DNA of 64,000 nt from Nitratireductor mangrovi (GTDB taxonomy: Bacteria > Pseudomonadota > Alphaproteobacteria > Rhizobiales > Rhizobiaceae): the NCBI RefSeq assembly GCF_007922615.2, contig NZ_CP042301.2, forward strand, positions 2,728,001-2,792,000, in the 5' to 3' direction. A model generated the notes under the pieces. That model did not search any database, was not told the origin of the DNA, and worked only from the letters and a program-made list of their open reading frames with translations. The position numbers and the translations under genes are program-made. Of this stretch, positions 45,387-54,086 are shown in pieces (the stretch's first letter is position 1; each line of letters opens with the position of its first letter).

Positions 45387-46954
45387 GTCTAACGCTTCCT
45401 CAGCGCGAAGACCGTACGAAAGGAATCATCAAGCTCGCCGTGCTCGCGGTCGGCGGTCAGGGAGGCGGCGTACTTACCAACTGGATCACCGATCTCGCGC
45501 AGCGCGCCGGGTGGCATGTGCAGTCGACGTCGGTCGCTGGCGTCGCCCAGCGAACCGGGGCGACGATCTACTATGTCGAGATGGCGCCAAAAGACCCGTC
45601 ACGGCAGGACGACTTGCCGGTGATGGCGCTGAGCCCGTCACCGGGCGACGTCGACATCCTGATCGCTGCCGAACTCGCAGAGGCGGGACGCGCGGTCTTG
45701 CGGGGCTTCGTGACGCCCGATCGCACCGTTCTGATCGCGTCCAGCCACCGCATGCTGGCGGTGTCCGAGAAAATCGTTCCGGGGGATGGCAGGGCGGATT
45801 CGGAAACGGTGCTCAAGCGAACCTCCGAGGCCGCTCGTCGCACCATACAGTTCGACATGGAAGCGTTGGCCCGGCAGGCCGGCAGCGTGATCTCGGCGAG
45901 CCTGTTCGGGGCCCTGGCCGGCTCCGGCGAGCTTCCCTTCCCGCGCAAGGCTTTCGAAGAAACCATCCGAGCCGGCGGCCGGGGCACGGAGGCGAGCCTT
46001 GCCGCTTTCGCGCTGGCATATGATCGTGCGGCCGGCACGGCTGGCGCTACCGCCGCCGTCCCCGGCCCAGCCCCAGTTCGCGGCGGCGTGAGCGGTCCCG
46101 GAGCGCTGATGGAGCGTTGGACTTCCTTGGCCCAGCGCGCCGCGGCACTGCCTGCGCCCGTCCAGGAGATGGCGAAACCCGGCCTCGCCAAGGTGGTGGA
46201 TTTCCTCGACCCTGCCTACGGCGCGGAGTATCTGGATCGTGTCGAGCGCGTCGCCGCCGAAGATGCGGAAACCGAGGGGTGGGTCTTTTCACGCGAGGCC
46301 GCGAAATACATCGCCAATGCGATGGTCTACGACGACATCATCCGTGTCGCCGATCTCAAGACCAGATCGGCGCGCGCAGCGCGCGTGCGCGACGAGGTCG
46401 AACTCGGTGAAGGACAGATCCTCACGACCACGGAGTATTTTCATCCGCGCATGGAAGAGGTTTGCGGCGCTTTGCCCGTGCGGCTGGGAGCCGCGATCGA
46501 GGCACGGCCACGACTTATGCGCACGCTCAATCGCGTGGTCGATCGCGGCCGCAGGATCAGGACGGACGGCATCGTCGGCTTCGGCATACTGTGGGTTATC
46601 GGCGGACTTCGCCGCTGGCGCCGAAGCCTTCTGAGACACAAGGTCGAAGGTCAGCACCTGGAGGAATGGCTGGCTCGTGCTGACGAAGCGCGCCGAGCCG
46701 ACTACGCCCTGGGGGTCGAGGTGCTGAAGTGCCGGCGCCTCATCAAGGGCTACTCCGACACGCACCAACGCGGATTGTCCAAATTCGATCGGGTCTTGTC
46801 CTGCCTCGAGCCGCTGCGCGGGCGCTCGGATGCCGCCGACTGGATCAGACGCCTGCGGGAGGCCGCACTTGCCGACGCCGACGGGGTCGCCCTCGACGGG
46901 GCGATCAGGACGGTCCGTTCCTTCACCGAAGAGCCAGGGAAAAGCACCGGCTGA
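45383..46954 (+). CDS. IorB-like 2-oxoacid:acceptor oxidoreductase subunit with C-terminal extension
   Basis: A 523-residue partner subunit. The gamma/beta-type domain occupies residues 18-220 (AVGGQGGGVLTNWITDLAQRAGW, then SVAGVAQRTGATIYYVEM). The remaining 300 residues (EMAKPGLAKVVDFLDPAYGAEYLDRVERV and RLIKGYSDTHQRGLSKFDRVL) are the DUF6537-type domain found in aerobic IorB proteins. Together with the IorA-like subunit it should form the functional enzyme. The domain's role is uncertain, but it is typical of aerobic proteobacterial versions. Confidence 0.88.
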   Translation: MSLTLPQREDRTKGIIKLAVLAVGGQGGGVLTNWITDLAQRAGWHVQSTSVAGVAQRTGATIYYVEMAPKDPSRQDDLPVMALSPSPGDVDILIAAELAEAGRAVLRGFVTPDRTVLIASSHRMLAVSEKIVPGDGRADSETVLKRTSEAARRTIQFDMEALARQAGSVISASLFGALAGSGELPFPRKAFEETIRAGGRGTEASLAAFALAYDRAAGTAGATAAVPGPAPVRGGVSGPGALMERWTSLAQRAAALPAPVQEMAKPGLAKVVDFLDPAYGAEYLDRVERVAAEDAETEGWVFSREAAKYIANAMVYDDIIRVADLKTRSARAARVRDEVELGEGQILTTTEYFHPRMEEVCGALPVRLGAAIEARPRLMRTLNRVVDRGRRIRTDGIVGFGILWVIGGLRRWRRSLLRHKVEGQHLEEWLARADEARRADYALGVEVLKCRRLIKGYSDTHQRGLSKFDRVLSCLEPLRGRSDAADWIRRLREAALADADGVALDGAIRTVRSFTEEPGKSTG

Positions 46955-46996
46955 ATGCGGTGAATTCGCCTAAATATCGGCAGGAGCGGAACATCG

Positions 46997-47554
46997 CTAT
47001 CGGCCCAAGGACTGCCGCGGACGTTCCCGAAGCGATTGCACAAAAGCGTCTACGCCTTCCATGAGGAAGGTCTTGATACCCTCATCGACAAGAGCGCCGT
47101 TCTCCACCTTCTTGTTCGCGAACGGAATGATGACCTCCTTGTGGACAAACGCACGCGCCAGCATGCCGTTGAGAATGTATTTCAGGTGGGATTGGGCGCG
47201 CACTCCACCCATTGCGCCGCCAGAGACGGAGGCGATGAAGACCGGCTTGTCCAGCATCACGGATTCATAGGCGGGGCGCGAAGCCCAGTCGATCGCGTTC
47301 TTCAGAACCCCGGGAACGCTGTAATTGTACTCCGGCGTCACAATGACGAGCCCGTCGGCCGCTTCAACGGTTGCCTTGAACGCCTGCACCACCTCCGGCT
47401 GCCCAAGATCGGCGTTGTAGTGGGGCAATGTCGCGATATCAAAGCGCAGCGGCTCGACGCTGTCACCGATGTCGCGACATATGGTTTCCACGACCGCGGT
47501 TGATGAGGATGCCTGCCGGAGGCTGCCCGACAGGCACAGGATTTTTGTCTTCAT
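46997..47554 (-). CDS. NAD(P)H-dependent FMN reductase
   Basis: A 185-residue flavodoxin-fold reductase: CLSGSLRQASSSTAVV (FMN phosphate loop), IVTPEYNYSVPGVLKNAIDWASRP and SVSGGAMGGVRAQSHLKYIL. It reduces FMN, or quinones or azo compounds, in the cytoplasm and could feed a flavin-dependent monooxygenase. It is the last gene of the citryl-lyase/TRAP operon (2 bp after the TRAP permease) and converges on the IorB-like gene. Confidence 0.88.
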   Translation of the reverse strand: MKTKILCLSGSLRQASSSTAVVETICRDIGDSVEPLRFDIATLPHYNADLGQPEVVQAFKATVEAADGLVIVTPEYNYSVPGVLKNAIDWASRPAYESVMLDKPVFIASVSGGAMGGVRAQSHLKYILNGMLARAFVHKEVIIPFANKKVENGALVDEGIKTFLMEGVDAFVQSLRERPRQSLGR

Positions 47555-47556
47555 GT

Positions 47557-48870
47557 CTAAAGTCTCGCTAGCCAGGTGGCGATCGGTGGGAAGATGACGA
47601 TGATCGCAAGGCCGACCATCATGGCAAACACGAACGGCATCGCGCCGAGGAAGATGTCGCTAATCTTGAGGTCCGGATCGTCGAGAGCAGCCTTGATCGT
47701 GTAGACGGACAGTCCGAAGGGAGGCGTCAGCAGACCGATTTCAACTGCGACGACCGTGAGCACGCCGAACCAGATAAGGTCAAAGCCCGCCTCCGTCGCG
47801 ACCGGAAGCGCAATCGGCAGCAAGATCAGCATGATCGAGATAGAATCGATCAGAAAACCCATCACGATAACCAGGACCAGGAAAAGCAGCAGGAAGCCGT
47901 AGGGACCAATCGATCCGGCCAGCAGCGTCTGGGCCAGTGCGTTTGGCAGGCCGGACATGGCGAGCATGCGGCTGAAGAAAGTCGCGGCCATGATCAGGAA
48001 CAATACCGAGACGGTCACTTGCCCCGTTTCGACCAGGAGATCCCAAAGCCGCGATGAGTTCAGCGAGCGCCGAAGCAGTGCGATCACTAGCGCGCCAAGC
48101 GCTCCAACCGCGCCGGCTTCCGTCGGGTTGAAAAACCCACCGTAGAGTCCGCCCAGAACCAGCGTCACCAACACGACGATCGGAATGCCCTTCTTCGCCG
48201 AATCGAAAACCGATTGCGGCTCCACGGCGAGTTCGTCGACTTCACCGGCGAACACCGACGACCGGCGCCATGTCGCGAGGATGAGGATCGTTACGGTGAA
48301 CAGCAGGGAGAGCAGGAGGCCTGGGCCTACGCCGGCGAGAAACATCCTGCCGACCGACTCTTCGGCCAGCACGGCGTAGATGATCATCAAAAGCGATGGC
48401 GGGATCAGCATCCCGAGCACCGAACTGCCGGCGACCACGCCGGTAGAAAATCGGCGGCTGTAGCCATGGCGCGTCATCTCCGGCACCGCGACACGAGAAA
48501 AGACCGACGCCGACGCGATGGAGATGCCGGTGATGGAGGCAAATACGGCGTTGGCGAAAACAGTGGCGACGCCGAGCCCCGCCCTGACCCGCCTCAGCAG
48601 GCGTTCGAACAGGTCGAACGTGTCCTTGCCGACACCCGAGATGGTGACCAGGAGCCCCATCAGGACGAAGAGTGGCACGACGGCGAACAGATATTCTTCC
48701 AGACTGTCATTGGCGACCGAACCGATCATCCGGATCGCCACCACGTCGTTGCGGATCAGGGTCACGCCGGCGAACGACACGACGATCATGCCGATGCCGA
48801 TCGGCATGCCGATCATGATTAGAACCACGAGTGCGACGATGCAGGCGGCGCCGATCTCCACGCCCGTCAT
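47557..48870 (-). CDS. TRAP transporter large permease (DctM-like)
   Basis: A 437-residue permease with twelve predicted helices. The DctM signatures PLFVLMGLLVTISGVGKDTFD, GVVAGSSVLGMLIPPSLLMIIY, LGGLYGGFFNPTEAGAVGALGAL and LLTPPFGLSVYTIKA are present. It exchanges sodium for a carboxylate-type substrate. ATG 48870 overlaps the small-permease stop by 4 bp. Confidence 0.93.
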   Translation of the reverse strand: MTGVEIGAACIVALVVLIMIGMPIGIGMIVVSFAGVTLIRNDVVAIRMIGSVANDSLEEYLFAVVPLFVLMGLLVTISGVGKDTFDLFERLLRRVRAGLGVATVFANAVFASITGISIASASVFSRVAVPEMTRHGYSRRFSTGVVAGSSVLGMLIPPSLLMIIYAVLAEESVGRMFLAGVGPGLLLSLLFTVTILILATWRRSSVFAGEVDELAVEPQSVFDSAKKGIPIVVLVTLVLGGLYGGFFNPTEAGAVGALGALVIALLRRSLNSSRLWDLLVETGQVTVSVLFLIMAATFFSRMLAMSGLPNALAQTLLAGSIGPYGFLLLFLVLVIVMGFLIDSISIMLILLPIALPVATEAGFDLIWFGVLTVVAVEIGLLTPPFGLSVYTIKAALDDPDLKISDIFLGAMPFVFAMMVGLAIIVIFPPIATWLARL

Positions 48871-49433
48871 GGCCGGTGTTCCCCGGCACCAGACGCCTTC
48901 AGGAAAGAGCGGACAGCCAGCACCACAAACTGAATCGCGGCGACGGCAACGCCTACCAGGATAAGGACGCGGAACGGCCACGTCTGCATCGTCATCACCA
49001 CCGTGACGCCGATGAACTCCCGGTGTTCAATGTCTTTGAGGAGGATACCGTAGGTGGACCAGGCAATGGCGCCGCAGACTGCGGCCCCTGCCAGTTCCCA
49101 CAGTCCCGAAAAGAAAGCCGCGGTGCGCGGGCTGCGGTTCTCCATGAGGGCGAGAAAGAATTCCGTGCGAGCCAGTCGGTTGTTTCGGACCGTTGTCCCG
49201 AGCTGCAGGTAGACGATCATGACGAGCGTCAGCGCCCCGAGTTCCGAAACGAGCGGCAGCGACCCACCGGTGATGTTTCGCGCAAACACGTCGGAGCAGA
49301 TCATCGCCATCAACAGCGCGATCATGATCGTGCCCAGGGCGCCAAGGCCATCGACCGCACGTAGCCACAACAGATGCACTGTCCGTCGCCGGCGCCCCTC
49401 GGAGGCGCCGGCTTGCACCGGATCAGAGGCCAT
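48867..49433 (-). CDS. TRAP transporter small permease (DctQ-like)
   Basis: A 188-residue protein with four helices: GLGALGTIMIALLMAMICSDVFARN near residues 30-54, LVSELGALTLVMIVYLQLG, FSGLWELAGAAVCGAIAWSTYG and WPFRVLILVGVAVAAIQFVVLA. The arrangement and the VFARNITGGSLPLVSELG block are DctQ features. It forms the transporter with the DctM-like and DctP-like proteins. Confidence 0.9.
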   Translation of the reverse strand: MASDPVQAGASEGRRRRTVHLLWLRAVDGLGALGTIMIALLMAMICSDVFARNITGGSLPLVSELGALTLVMIVYLQLGTTVRNNRLARTEFFLALMENRSPRTAAFFSGLWELAGAAVCGAIAWSTYGILLKDIEHREFIGVTVVMTMQTWPFRVLILVGVAVAAIQFVVLAVRSFLKASGAGEHRP

Positions 49434-49460
49434 GTCTCTCCGACCCCTAGCGTTCAGCGA

Positions 49461-50537
49461 CTACTCCTTGTCCCAATCGCGGACAGGGGTCTCGCCGCGC
49501 GAACGCAGGCCTTCCATGTAGGCCGCCAGGAAATCCTTGGCCGGAATGCCGCGTGACTCGACGTCGGCCGCCCATTCGGCCGCAATGTTCGGCATGCCGT
49601 TCACCCAAGCGGCGCGATCTTCCTGCGACATCTCGGTCATCGTCACCGGCGGATTCTGGTTGGCGCCGATTTCGAGCATTTTCTGGAACGCCGCCTCATG
49701 GCGCTCAAGCAAATCCTTGCCGTGCGCGTCCGTGTAGAACTTGCCGGCCTCGACCATCGCGTTCTGTACCTCTGCCGGCAGGCCGTCCCAGGAGTCCTTG
49801 TTGATGGCGACCGCGCCGGAGAATGCGACGCCGATATCCACGCGCTTGATGTAAGGGGCGACCTCGTAGAGCTTGGCCGGCAGCACGCCGAGCGCCAGCG
49901 ACAGGACGCCGTCCGAAACGCCGGTCTGGATGTCGGTGTAGAAGGTGGTCAAAGCGCCATCGACCGGGTTCGCTCCGGTGCCGCGCAACCATGCGCCGAG
50001 CACGCCGGGGGCCGAGAGTTTCATGCCGTCGAGGTCGGCGAGACCGGAGATCGGTTCCTTGGTGTAGACATCGTAGCTGTCCGTGCCGGTGAACCCGAGA
50101 ACCTTGAGATTGTACTGCTCCCATTCGTTGCGGAACGCTTCGTTGTTCTCGTAGAGGTCCCACATGACTTCGAGTTGGACAGGTGGATTGGCTGTAGCGA
50201 ACGGTGCATAGCTCGATGCTTGGCTGAGCGGCAGCTTGGCGGCCTCCAGGAAAGAAAACACCCATCCCACATCCGTCACACCTTCTTCAACGGACGTCAG
50301 CGTGGCGTTCGCCTTGTACAGTTGGCCACCGAAAGCTTCCTGCCATTCAATCTTGTAGTTTCCCGACTCGGCCAGGATCCGGTCGGTCTCGGCCATGAAA
50401 TGCGACTTGATCATTCCTACCCACGGAATGACCAGCGGATGGCTCGACGCCACGGTAAGGCTGACTGTCTCCTGCGCCATGACCGTGGCGGGAAAGGCGA
50501 CGACACTTGCAAGCAGTAGTCCGGTTAGCTTCTTCAT
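49461..50537 (-). CDS. TRAP transporter substrate-binding protein (DctP-like)
   Basis: A 358-residue extracytoplasmic binding protein with signal peptide MKKLTGLLLASVVAFPATVMAQ. WQEAFGGQLYKANATLTSVEEGVTDVG and DLDGMKLSAPGVLGAWLRGTGANPV contain the usual carboxylate-contacting region. The conserved Arg normally binding the ligand carboxylate is probably in AWLRGTG. The ligand is likely an organic acid handled by the adjacent CoA-transferase and dioxygenase genes. Confidence 0.92.
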   Translation of the reverse strand: MKKLTGLLLASVVAFPATVMAQETVSLTVASSHPLVIPWVGMIKSHFMAETDRILAESGNYKIEWQEAFGGQLYKANATLTSVEEGVTDVGWVFSFLEAAKLPLSQASSYAPFATANPPVQLEVMWDLYENNEAFRNEWEQYNLKVLGFTGTDSYDVYTKEPISGLADLDGMKLSAPGVLGAWLRGTGANPVDGALTTFYTDIQTGVSDGVLSLALGVLPAKLYEVAPYIKRVDIGVAFSGAVAINKDSWDGLPAEVQNAMVEAGKFYTDAHGKDLLERHEAAFQKMLEIGANQNPPVTMTEMSQEDRAAWVNGMPNIAAEWAADVESRGIPAKDFLAAYMEGLRSRGETPVRDWDKE

Positions 50538-50558
50538 GACTTCTTCCTCCCTTTGAAC

Positions 50559-50942
50559 CTAGAGGATCGAGAAGGTCTGGCTCGATTTGTCGAGGCGGAC
50601 CGTCATCGTCCCTTCGTTGATCATCCACGGTCGCACCGTGAATGTCCGCGCGCCGCGCTTGTGCATGGGGTCGCGTTCGGCAATCGCGACAGCTTCCGCG
50701 CGCGATCCTGCACGGACCACGACCAGGCCGTCGCCTTCCCATGTCTGCTCGTCTTCCGACCACATTGGTCCCGCCGCGTACAGGACGCCCTCCCTTTCCA
50801 GAGCAACCTGGAAAGCAAGATGCTCTTCGAGGTTGGCCAGGATTGGCTCGATGCCCGCGGTCGGCGTCGTCGTGATGGCATAGAGCTGCTTTTGCAGCAT
50901 CTCGCTTGATGCCTGCATCACGTCCTTGACCGGAATGCCCAT
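50559..50942 (-). CDS. YciI-family protein
   Basis: A 127-residue alpha/beta ferredoxin-like protein of the YCII family. NLEEHLAFQVALEREGVLYAAGPMWS carries the conserved His and Gly positions; GLVVVRAGSRAEAVAIAERDPMHKRGARTFTVRPWMINEG follows. YciI-like proteins in catabolic clusters resemble muconolactone isomerase in fold and may isomerise or decyclise a lactone. The extra N-terminal ~25 residues are unusual. It is co-transcribed between the CoA-transferase and the TRAP genes. Confidence 0.8.
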   Translation of the reverse strand: MGIPVKDVMQASSEMLQKQLYAITTTPTAGIEPILANLEEHLAFQVALEREGVLYAAGPMWSEDEQTWEGDGLVVVRAGSRAEAVAIAERDPMHKRGARTFTVRPWMINEGTMTVRLDKSSQTFSIL

Positions 50943-50971
50943 CGCTTCGCCCTCCGCGCTGGCTGCCCTGT

Positions 50972-52117
50972 TCAGCCCACCTTGCGCCTTTCGAGTTCCG
51001 CCCTGATCTCCGCTCCATGCTCGTCGAGTACGGGCGGCGGCCGGACTTCTTTGTCAGGCACGCCATCGAACAAGTAGGGCGGCCTTACCGTGGTGAATGC
51101 GCCCATTTCAGGATGCTGGGCGGAGACCTTGAGTGCGAGATGCCGGGCCTGCGGATCTTCCAGCGCTTCGTCGGAATCGTACGCCGGAGAATGCGGGACC
51201 TCGTTTGCGAGCAGTCGATCGCACCATTCATCGCGGCTGAGTTCGCGGAAGATTGGCCGCAATGCCTCGATCAAGGCGTCGTGATTCTTGATGCGCGCCA
51301 TGCGTTCGGCAAAGCGAGCATCGCGGCCGAGTTCCGGGCGATCGAGAGCGGCTACGAGGCCCTCCCAGAACTTCGTCGGCGACGAGAGATGAAAGGCGAT
51401 CCACTTTTTGTCGGCGCATTCAAAGGTGTAGGACTGCGACACTTCCGGCCGACTGATCGGTCCCATCACTTCGCCCACGCTGTAGTAATGCGTGAAGCTG
51501 TCGAGGTTGAAGTGGGCCATCGCCTCGAGCATCGAAATATCGAGACGGCGCCCAGCCCCGGTCTTGGAGCGTTCAACAAGCGCGGCGCAGATACCCGTTG
51601 CCGCATATTGTCCTGTAACGGCGTCTGCGATGGCCGGGCCGATGACGCGCGGATTGTCCGGCGGCGTCAGCAAGCGAAGGTAGCCGCTCGCCGCCTGCGC
51701 CACCGTGTCGTAGACTGGGCGGTCACGGTAAGGTCCGGTGGCACCAAAACCGGTGATTGCGCAGTAGATGATCTGCGGGTTGATTGCGCGCAGCGTGTCC
51801 TCGCCTGCGCCGAGCTTTTCGGCGACACCGGGGCGGAAATTCTGGATGAACACGTCGGCGGTCGCCACAAGAGCGTGGAGCACCTGCAAGTCGCCGGCAT
51901 CTTTGGTATCGAGGGCGATCGAGCGCTTGTTCCGATTGTAGGTCTGATAATGTGGCGAATAGAGACCGCCCTTGAAGGCCCGGAACGGATCGCCCGTACC
52001 TGGACGTTCGACCTTGATCACATCCGCGCCCAGGTCGGCCAGATGCATCCCGGCGGCCGGCCCCGTGATGTAGGTGCCAAGCTCGATGACGCGGATATCC
52101 TTGAGTATCTTGGCCAT
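50972..52117 (-). CDS. CaiB/BaiF-family CoA-transferase
   Basis: A 381-residue class III CoA-transferase. The N-terminal RVIELGTYITGPAAGMHLADLGADVIKVERPGTGDPFR is the family hallmark, followed by NKRSIALDTKD, FIQNFRPGVAEKLGAGEDTLRAINPQIIYCAITGFGATGPY and the region IADAVTGQYAATG containing the likely catalytic Asp. It would load CoA onto a carboxylic acid imported by the TRAP system or produced by ring cleavage. It sits 8 bp after the citryl-CoA-lyase-like gene. Confidence 0.92.
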   Translation of the reverse strand: MAKILKDIRVIELGTYITGPAAGMHLADLGADVIKVERPGTGDPFRAFKGGLYSPHYQTYNRNKRSIALDTKDAGDLQVLHALVATADVFIQNFRPGVAEKLGAGEDTLRAINPQIIYCAITGFGATGPYRDRPVYDTVAQAASGYLRLLTPPDNPRVIGPAIADAVTGQYAATGICAALVERSKTGAGRRLDISMLEAMAHFNLDSFTHYYSVGEVMGPISRPEVSQSYTFECADKKWIAFHLSSPTKFWEGLVAALDRPELGRDARFAERMARIKNHDALIEALRPIFRELSRDEWCDRLLANEVPHSPAYDSDEALEDPQARHLALKVSAQHPEMGAFTTVRPPYLFDGVPDKEVRPPPVLDEHGAEIRAELERRKVG

Positions 52118-52125
52118 CGTCGCCT

Positions 52126-52938
52126 TCAGCCTTCCCGCCCTTGCGCGCCGGAGGTTTGCCTGCCGTCATATTCGATGGCTAGGTCGGCCTTGTGCGACAT
52201 GATGAAGCCGATCGAGCGCTGAGTTTCCTCGAACAGATGAGCGACCAGTCCGGCCGCGCGCGCGAGCAGCGGGACGCCCTTCATCGCGTCCGCCGGCCAG
52301 CCGGCGTCCAACATCAGCGCGGGAATGGCGCCGGAGACGTTTATCGGCAGCGGCCGGTTCATGATGCCGGGTGCTTCCTCGGCAATCGCGCGCAGGCAAG
52401 CGACATGATCGCCGGCAACTCCCAGCTCGTCGGCGAGCTTCAGAAGAACATTGGCGCGCGGGTCACCGGCGCTGTGCTGCGGATGACCGAGCCCCGGAAC
52501 CTTCGCCCGTACTGCTTTCAGGCGCTCAAGGCTTTCGCGCGCCGCCGACCTAAGATCCCCGCCTGACCGGCGGCTTTCCGCCAGCACCTCAACCAGGTAG
52601 CGGCCAGCCGTTTCGGAGCTTCCCGCGACAACAGAGCCCATGCCCAGCAGGCCGGCCGCCATCGCTCCCTGCCATGCGTCCGGTCCGGCGGCCAAGGTCA
52701 TGCGGGCGGCCTGCACGCTGGGGACGAGGCCATGTTCGGCGATTGCCACCAGACATGCGTTTGTGACCGCGCGCTGCGTTTCGCTTGGCTTTTCGCCGGT
52801 AACAAGCAGCCAGAAATAGTCGGTGAAATCGATCTTGCCGATGAGATCGGCACATAGATCGTGTCCGCGAATGGTGATCGTGTGCGCGTCGGATGTCGCA
52901 ATCGCCGTGAACGCCCCATCCTGCTTGCCGATGCGCAT
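52126..52938 (-). CDS. Citryl-CoA lyase-like enzyme (citrate synthase fold)
   Basis: A 270-residue short citrate-synthase-superfamily protein. VPGLGHPQHSAGDPRANVLLKLADE corresponds to the catalytic-His helix region of citrate synthase, and INVSGAIPALMLDAGWP to the following core. It lacks the large N-terminal part of true citrate synthase, as in stand-alone citryl-CoA lyases, which cleave a tertiary-alcohol acyl-CoA. Next to a CaiB transferase it likely cleaves a citramalyl- or citryl-like CoA ester. It is the first gene of the operon, with palindromic operator candidates in its promoter. Confidence 0.85.
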   Translation of the reverse strand: MRIGKQDGAFTAIATSDAHTITIRGHDLCADLIGKIDFTDYFWLLVTGEKPSETQRAVTNACLVAIAEHGLVPSVQAARMTLAAGPDAWQGAMAAGLLGMGSVVAGSSETAGRYLVEVLAESRRSGGDLRSAARESLERLKAVRAKVPGLGHPQHSAGDPRANVLLKLADELGVAGDHVACLRAIAEEAPGIMNRPLPINVSGAIPALMLDAGWPADAMKGVPLLARAAGLVAHLFEETQRSIGFIMSHKADLAIEYDGRQTSGAQGREG

Positions 52939-52953
52939 CAGTTCTCCACCTGC

Positions 52954-52977
52954 TTTTCGCTATGCGAAAATATTTTC
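52954..52977. promoter_or_regulatory. IclR operator candidate: overlapping perfect palindromes
   Basis: TTTTCGC-TAT-GCGAAAA (52954-52970) is a perfect 17-bp palindrome and overlaps GAAAATATTTTC (52966-52977), a perfect 12-bp one. The site starts 16 bp upstream of the lyase start and sits in the divergent gap shared with the IclR gene. IclR-type proteins bind short TTTCGC/GCGAAA-like palindromes. Confidence 0.7.
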
Positions 52978-53165
52978 TCTTGTCGGAAAGCTAGAGGTCA
53001 ACTAGCCTAGCGTCAAGGTCGATTGTGCCCGTGTCGGGACAGCGGAGACGTTGTCTGTCGGCAGGATCGGGAACTAGCGGGGAGGATTTGAATGCGCCTG
53101 TCTGCGCGATACGAAATCGCCGTCGCGCGAGCGCGCAGGCCTACATCCCGAAAGACGTGGGCGAG

Positions 53166-54005
53166 ATGAACCTGAGCGAACTCGATTCAGAGACTCCTAG
53201 CGAGACCGCTGCATCACCGAGACCCGCCGACTTCGTGGAAGCACTGGCGAAGGGGTTGGCGATCCTCGAATGCTTTGATGCCGCTCATGCCGAAATGACG
53301 CTGAGCGAAGTAGCCCGGCGCGTCGGCCTGACGCCGGCGGCGGCGCGCCGCAGTCTCATCACCCTCCAGACCCTCGGTTATGTCGGCCAGCGGAACAAGC
53401 GCTTCCACCTGCGACCGAAAGTCATGACGCTCGGATCGGCGTTCTACTTCGCCGCGCGGATCGATGAAGTCCTTCAACCCGACCTGCGCGACCTCGTGCG
53501 CCAGTTCGGCGATGCCTCGTCAGTGGGCACTCTGGAAGGTACGGACGTCATCTACATTGCCCACAATTCTGTTCAGCGCGCGCGGCGCGCCGCGGCAGTC
53601 GTCGGTGCGCGCTATCCAGCCTGCGCCACCTCGCTTGGCCGGGTATTGCTTGCCGGCCTGCCGGATGCCGCGCTCGACAGATACATTGAATCCGTGAGGC
53701 CCGAGGCCCTGACTTCGAAAACCATCACCGACCCATGCGAACTCCAGCAGGAGATATTGCGCGTGCGCGAGGCCGGGTACTCCACAACCGTGGATCAACT
53801 CGACTACGGGATCACCGCGCTTGCCGTGCCGATACGAGGGCCAGATGGAACGACTGTCGCGGCGCTGAACACCTCCGGCTACACCGGCATGGTGACGCCA
53901 GACCTGCTCGTCGCCGAGCGCCTGCCGACGCTGCGTGCCACCGCTTCGCGCATCGGCCACATGATCCAGCGCTACCCCATCCTGCAATCGGTCATGGGAG
54001 CCTGA
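53166..54005 (+). CDS. IclR-family regulator (PcaR/PobR-like)
   Basis: A 279-residue regulator with an N-terminal winged HTH (VEALAKGLAILECFDAAHAEMTLSEVARRVGLTPAAARRSLITLQTLGYV) and a C-terminal effector domain (RYPACATSLGRVLLAGLPD; GITALAVPIRGPDG; AALNTSGYTG). It resembles the PcaR/PcaU/PobR group controlling aromatic acid degradation. ATG 53166 was chosen since the longer frame from 53025 lacks family support and crosses promoter-like DNA. It separates the divergent lyase/TRAP and LigB/LigA operons and probably controls both. Confidence 0.92.
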   Translation: MNLSELDSETPSETAASPRPADFVEALAKGLAILECFDAAHAEMTLSEVARRVGLTPAAARRSLITLQTLGYVGQRNKRFHLRPKVMTLGSAFYFAARIDEVLQPDLRDLVRQFGDASSVGTLEGTDVIYIAHNSVQRARRAAAVVGARYPACATSLGRVLLAGLPDAALDRYIESVRPEALTSKTITDPCELQQEILRVREAGYSTTVDQLDYGITALAVPIRGPDGTTVAALNTSGYTGMVTPDLLVAERLPTLRATASRIGHMIQRYPILQSVMGA

Positions 54006-54007
54006 TC

Positions 54008-54024
54008 ATGATGGCAGCCATCAT
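54008..54024. repeat. Perfect 17-bp palindrome after the iclR stop
   Basis: ATGATGGC-A-GCCATCAT lies 2 bp after the IclR gene stop and ~60 bp before the LigB-like start. The single-base spacer makes a tight RNA hairpin unlikely, so a protein-binding site is the better reading. Confidence 0.45.
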
Positions 54025-54086
54025 CGATCGCAGAGCTTCGGTGTTGCTGTCCCGGCAAACAGCCGGTCCAAGAAAGGAGGATCGCC

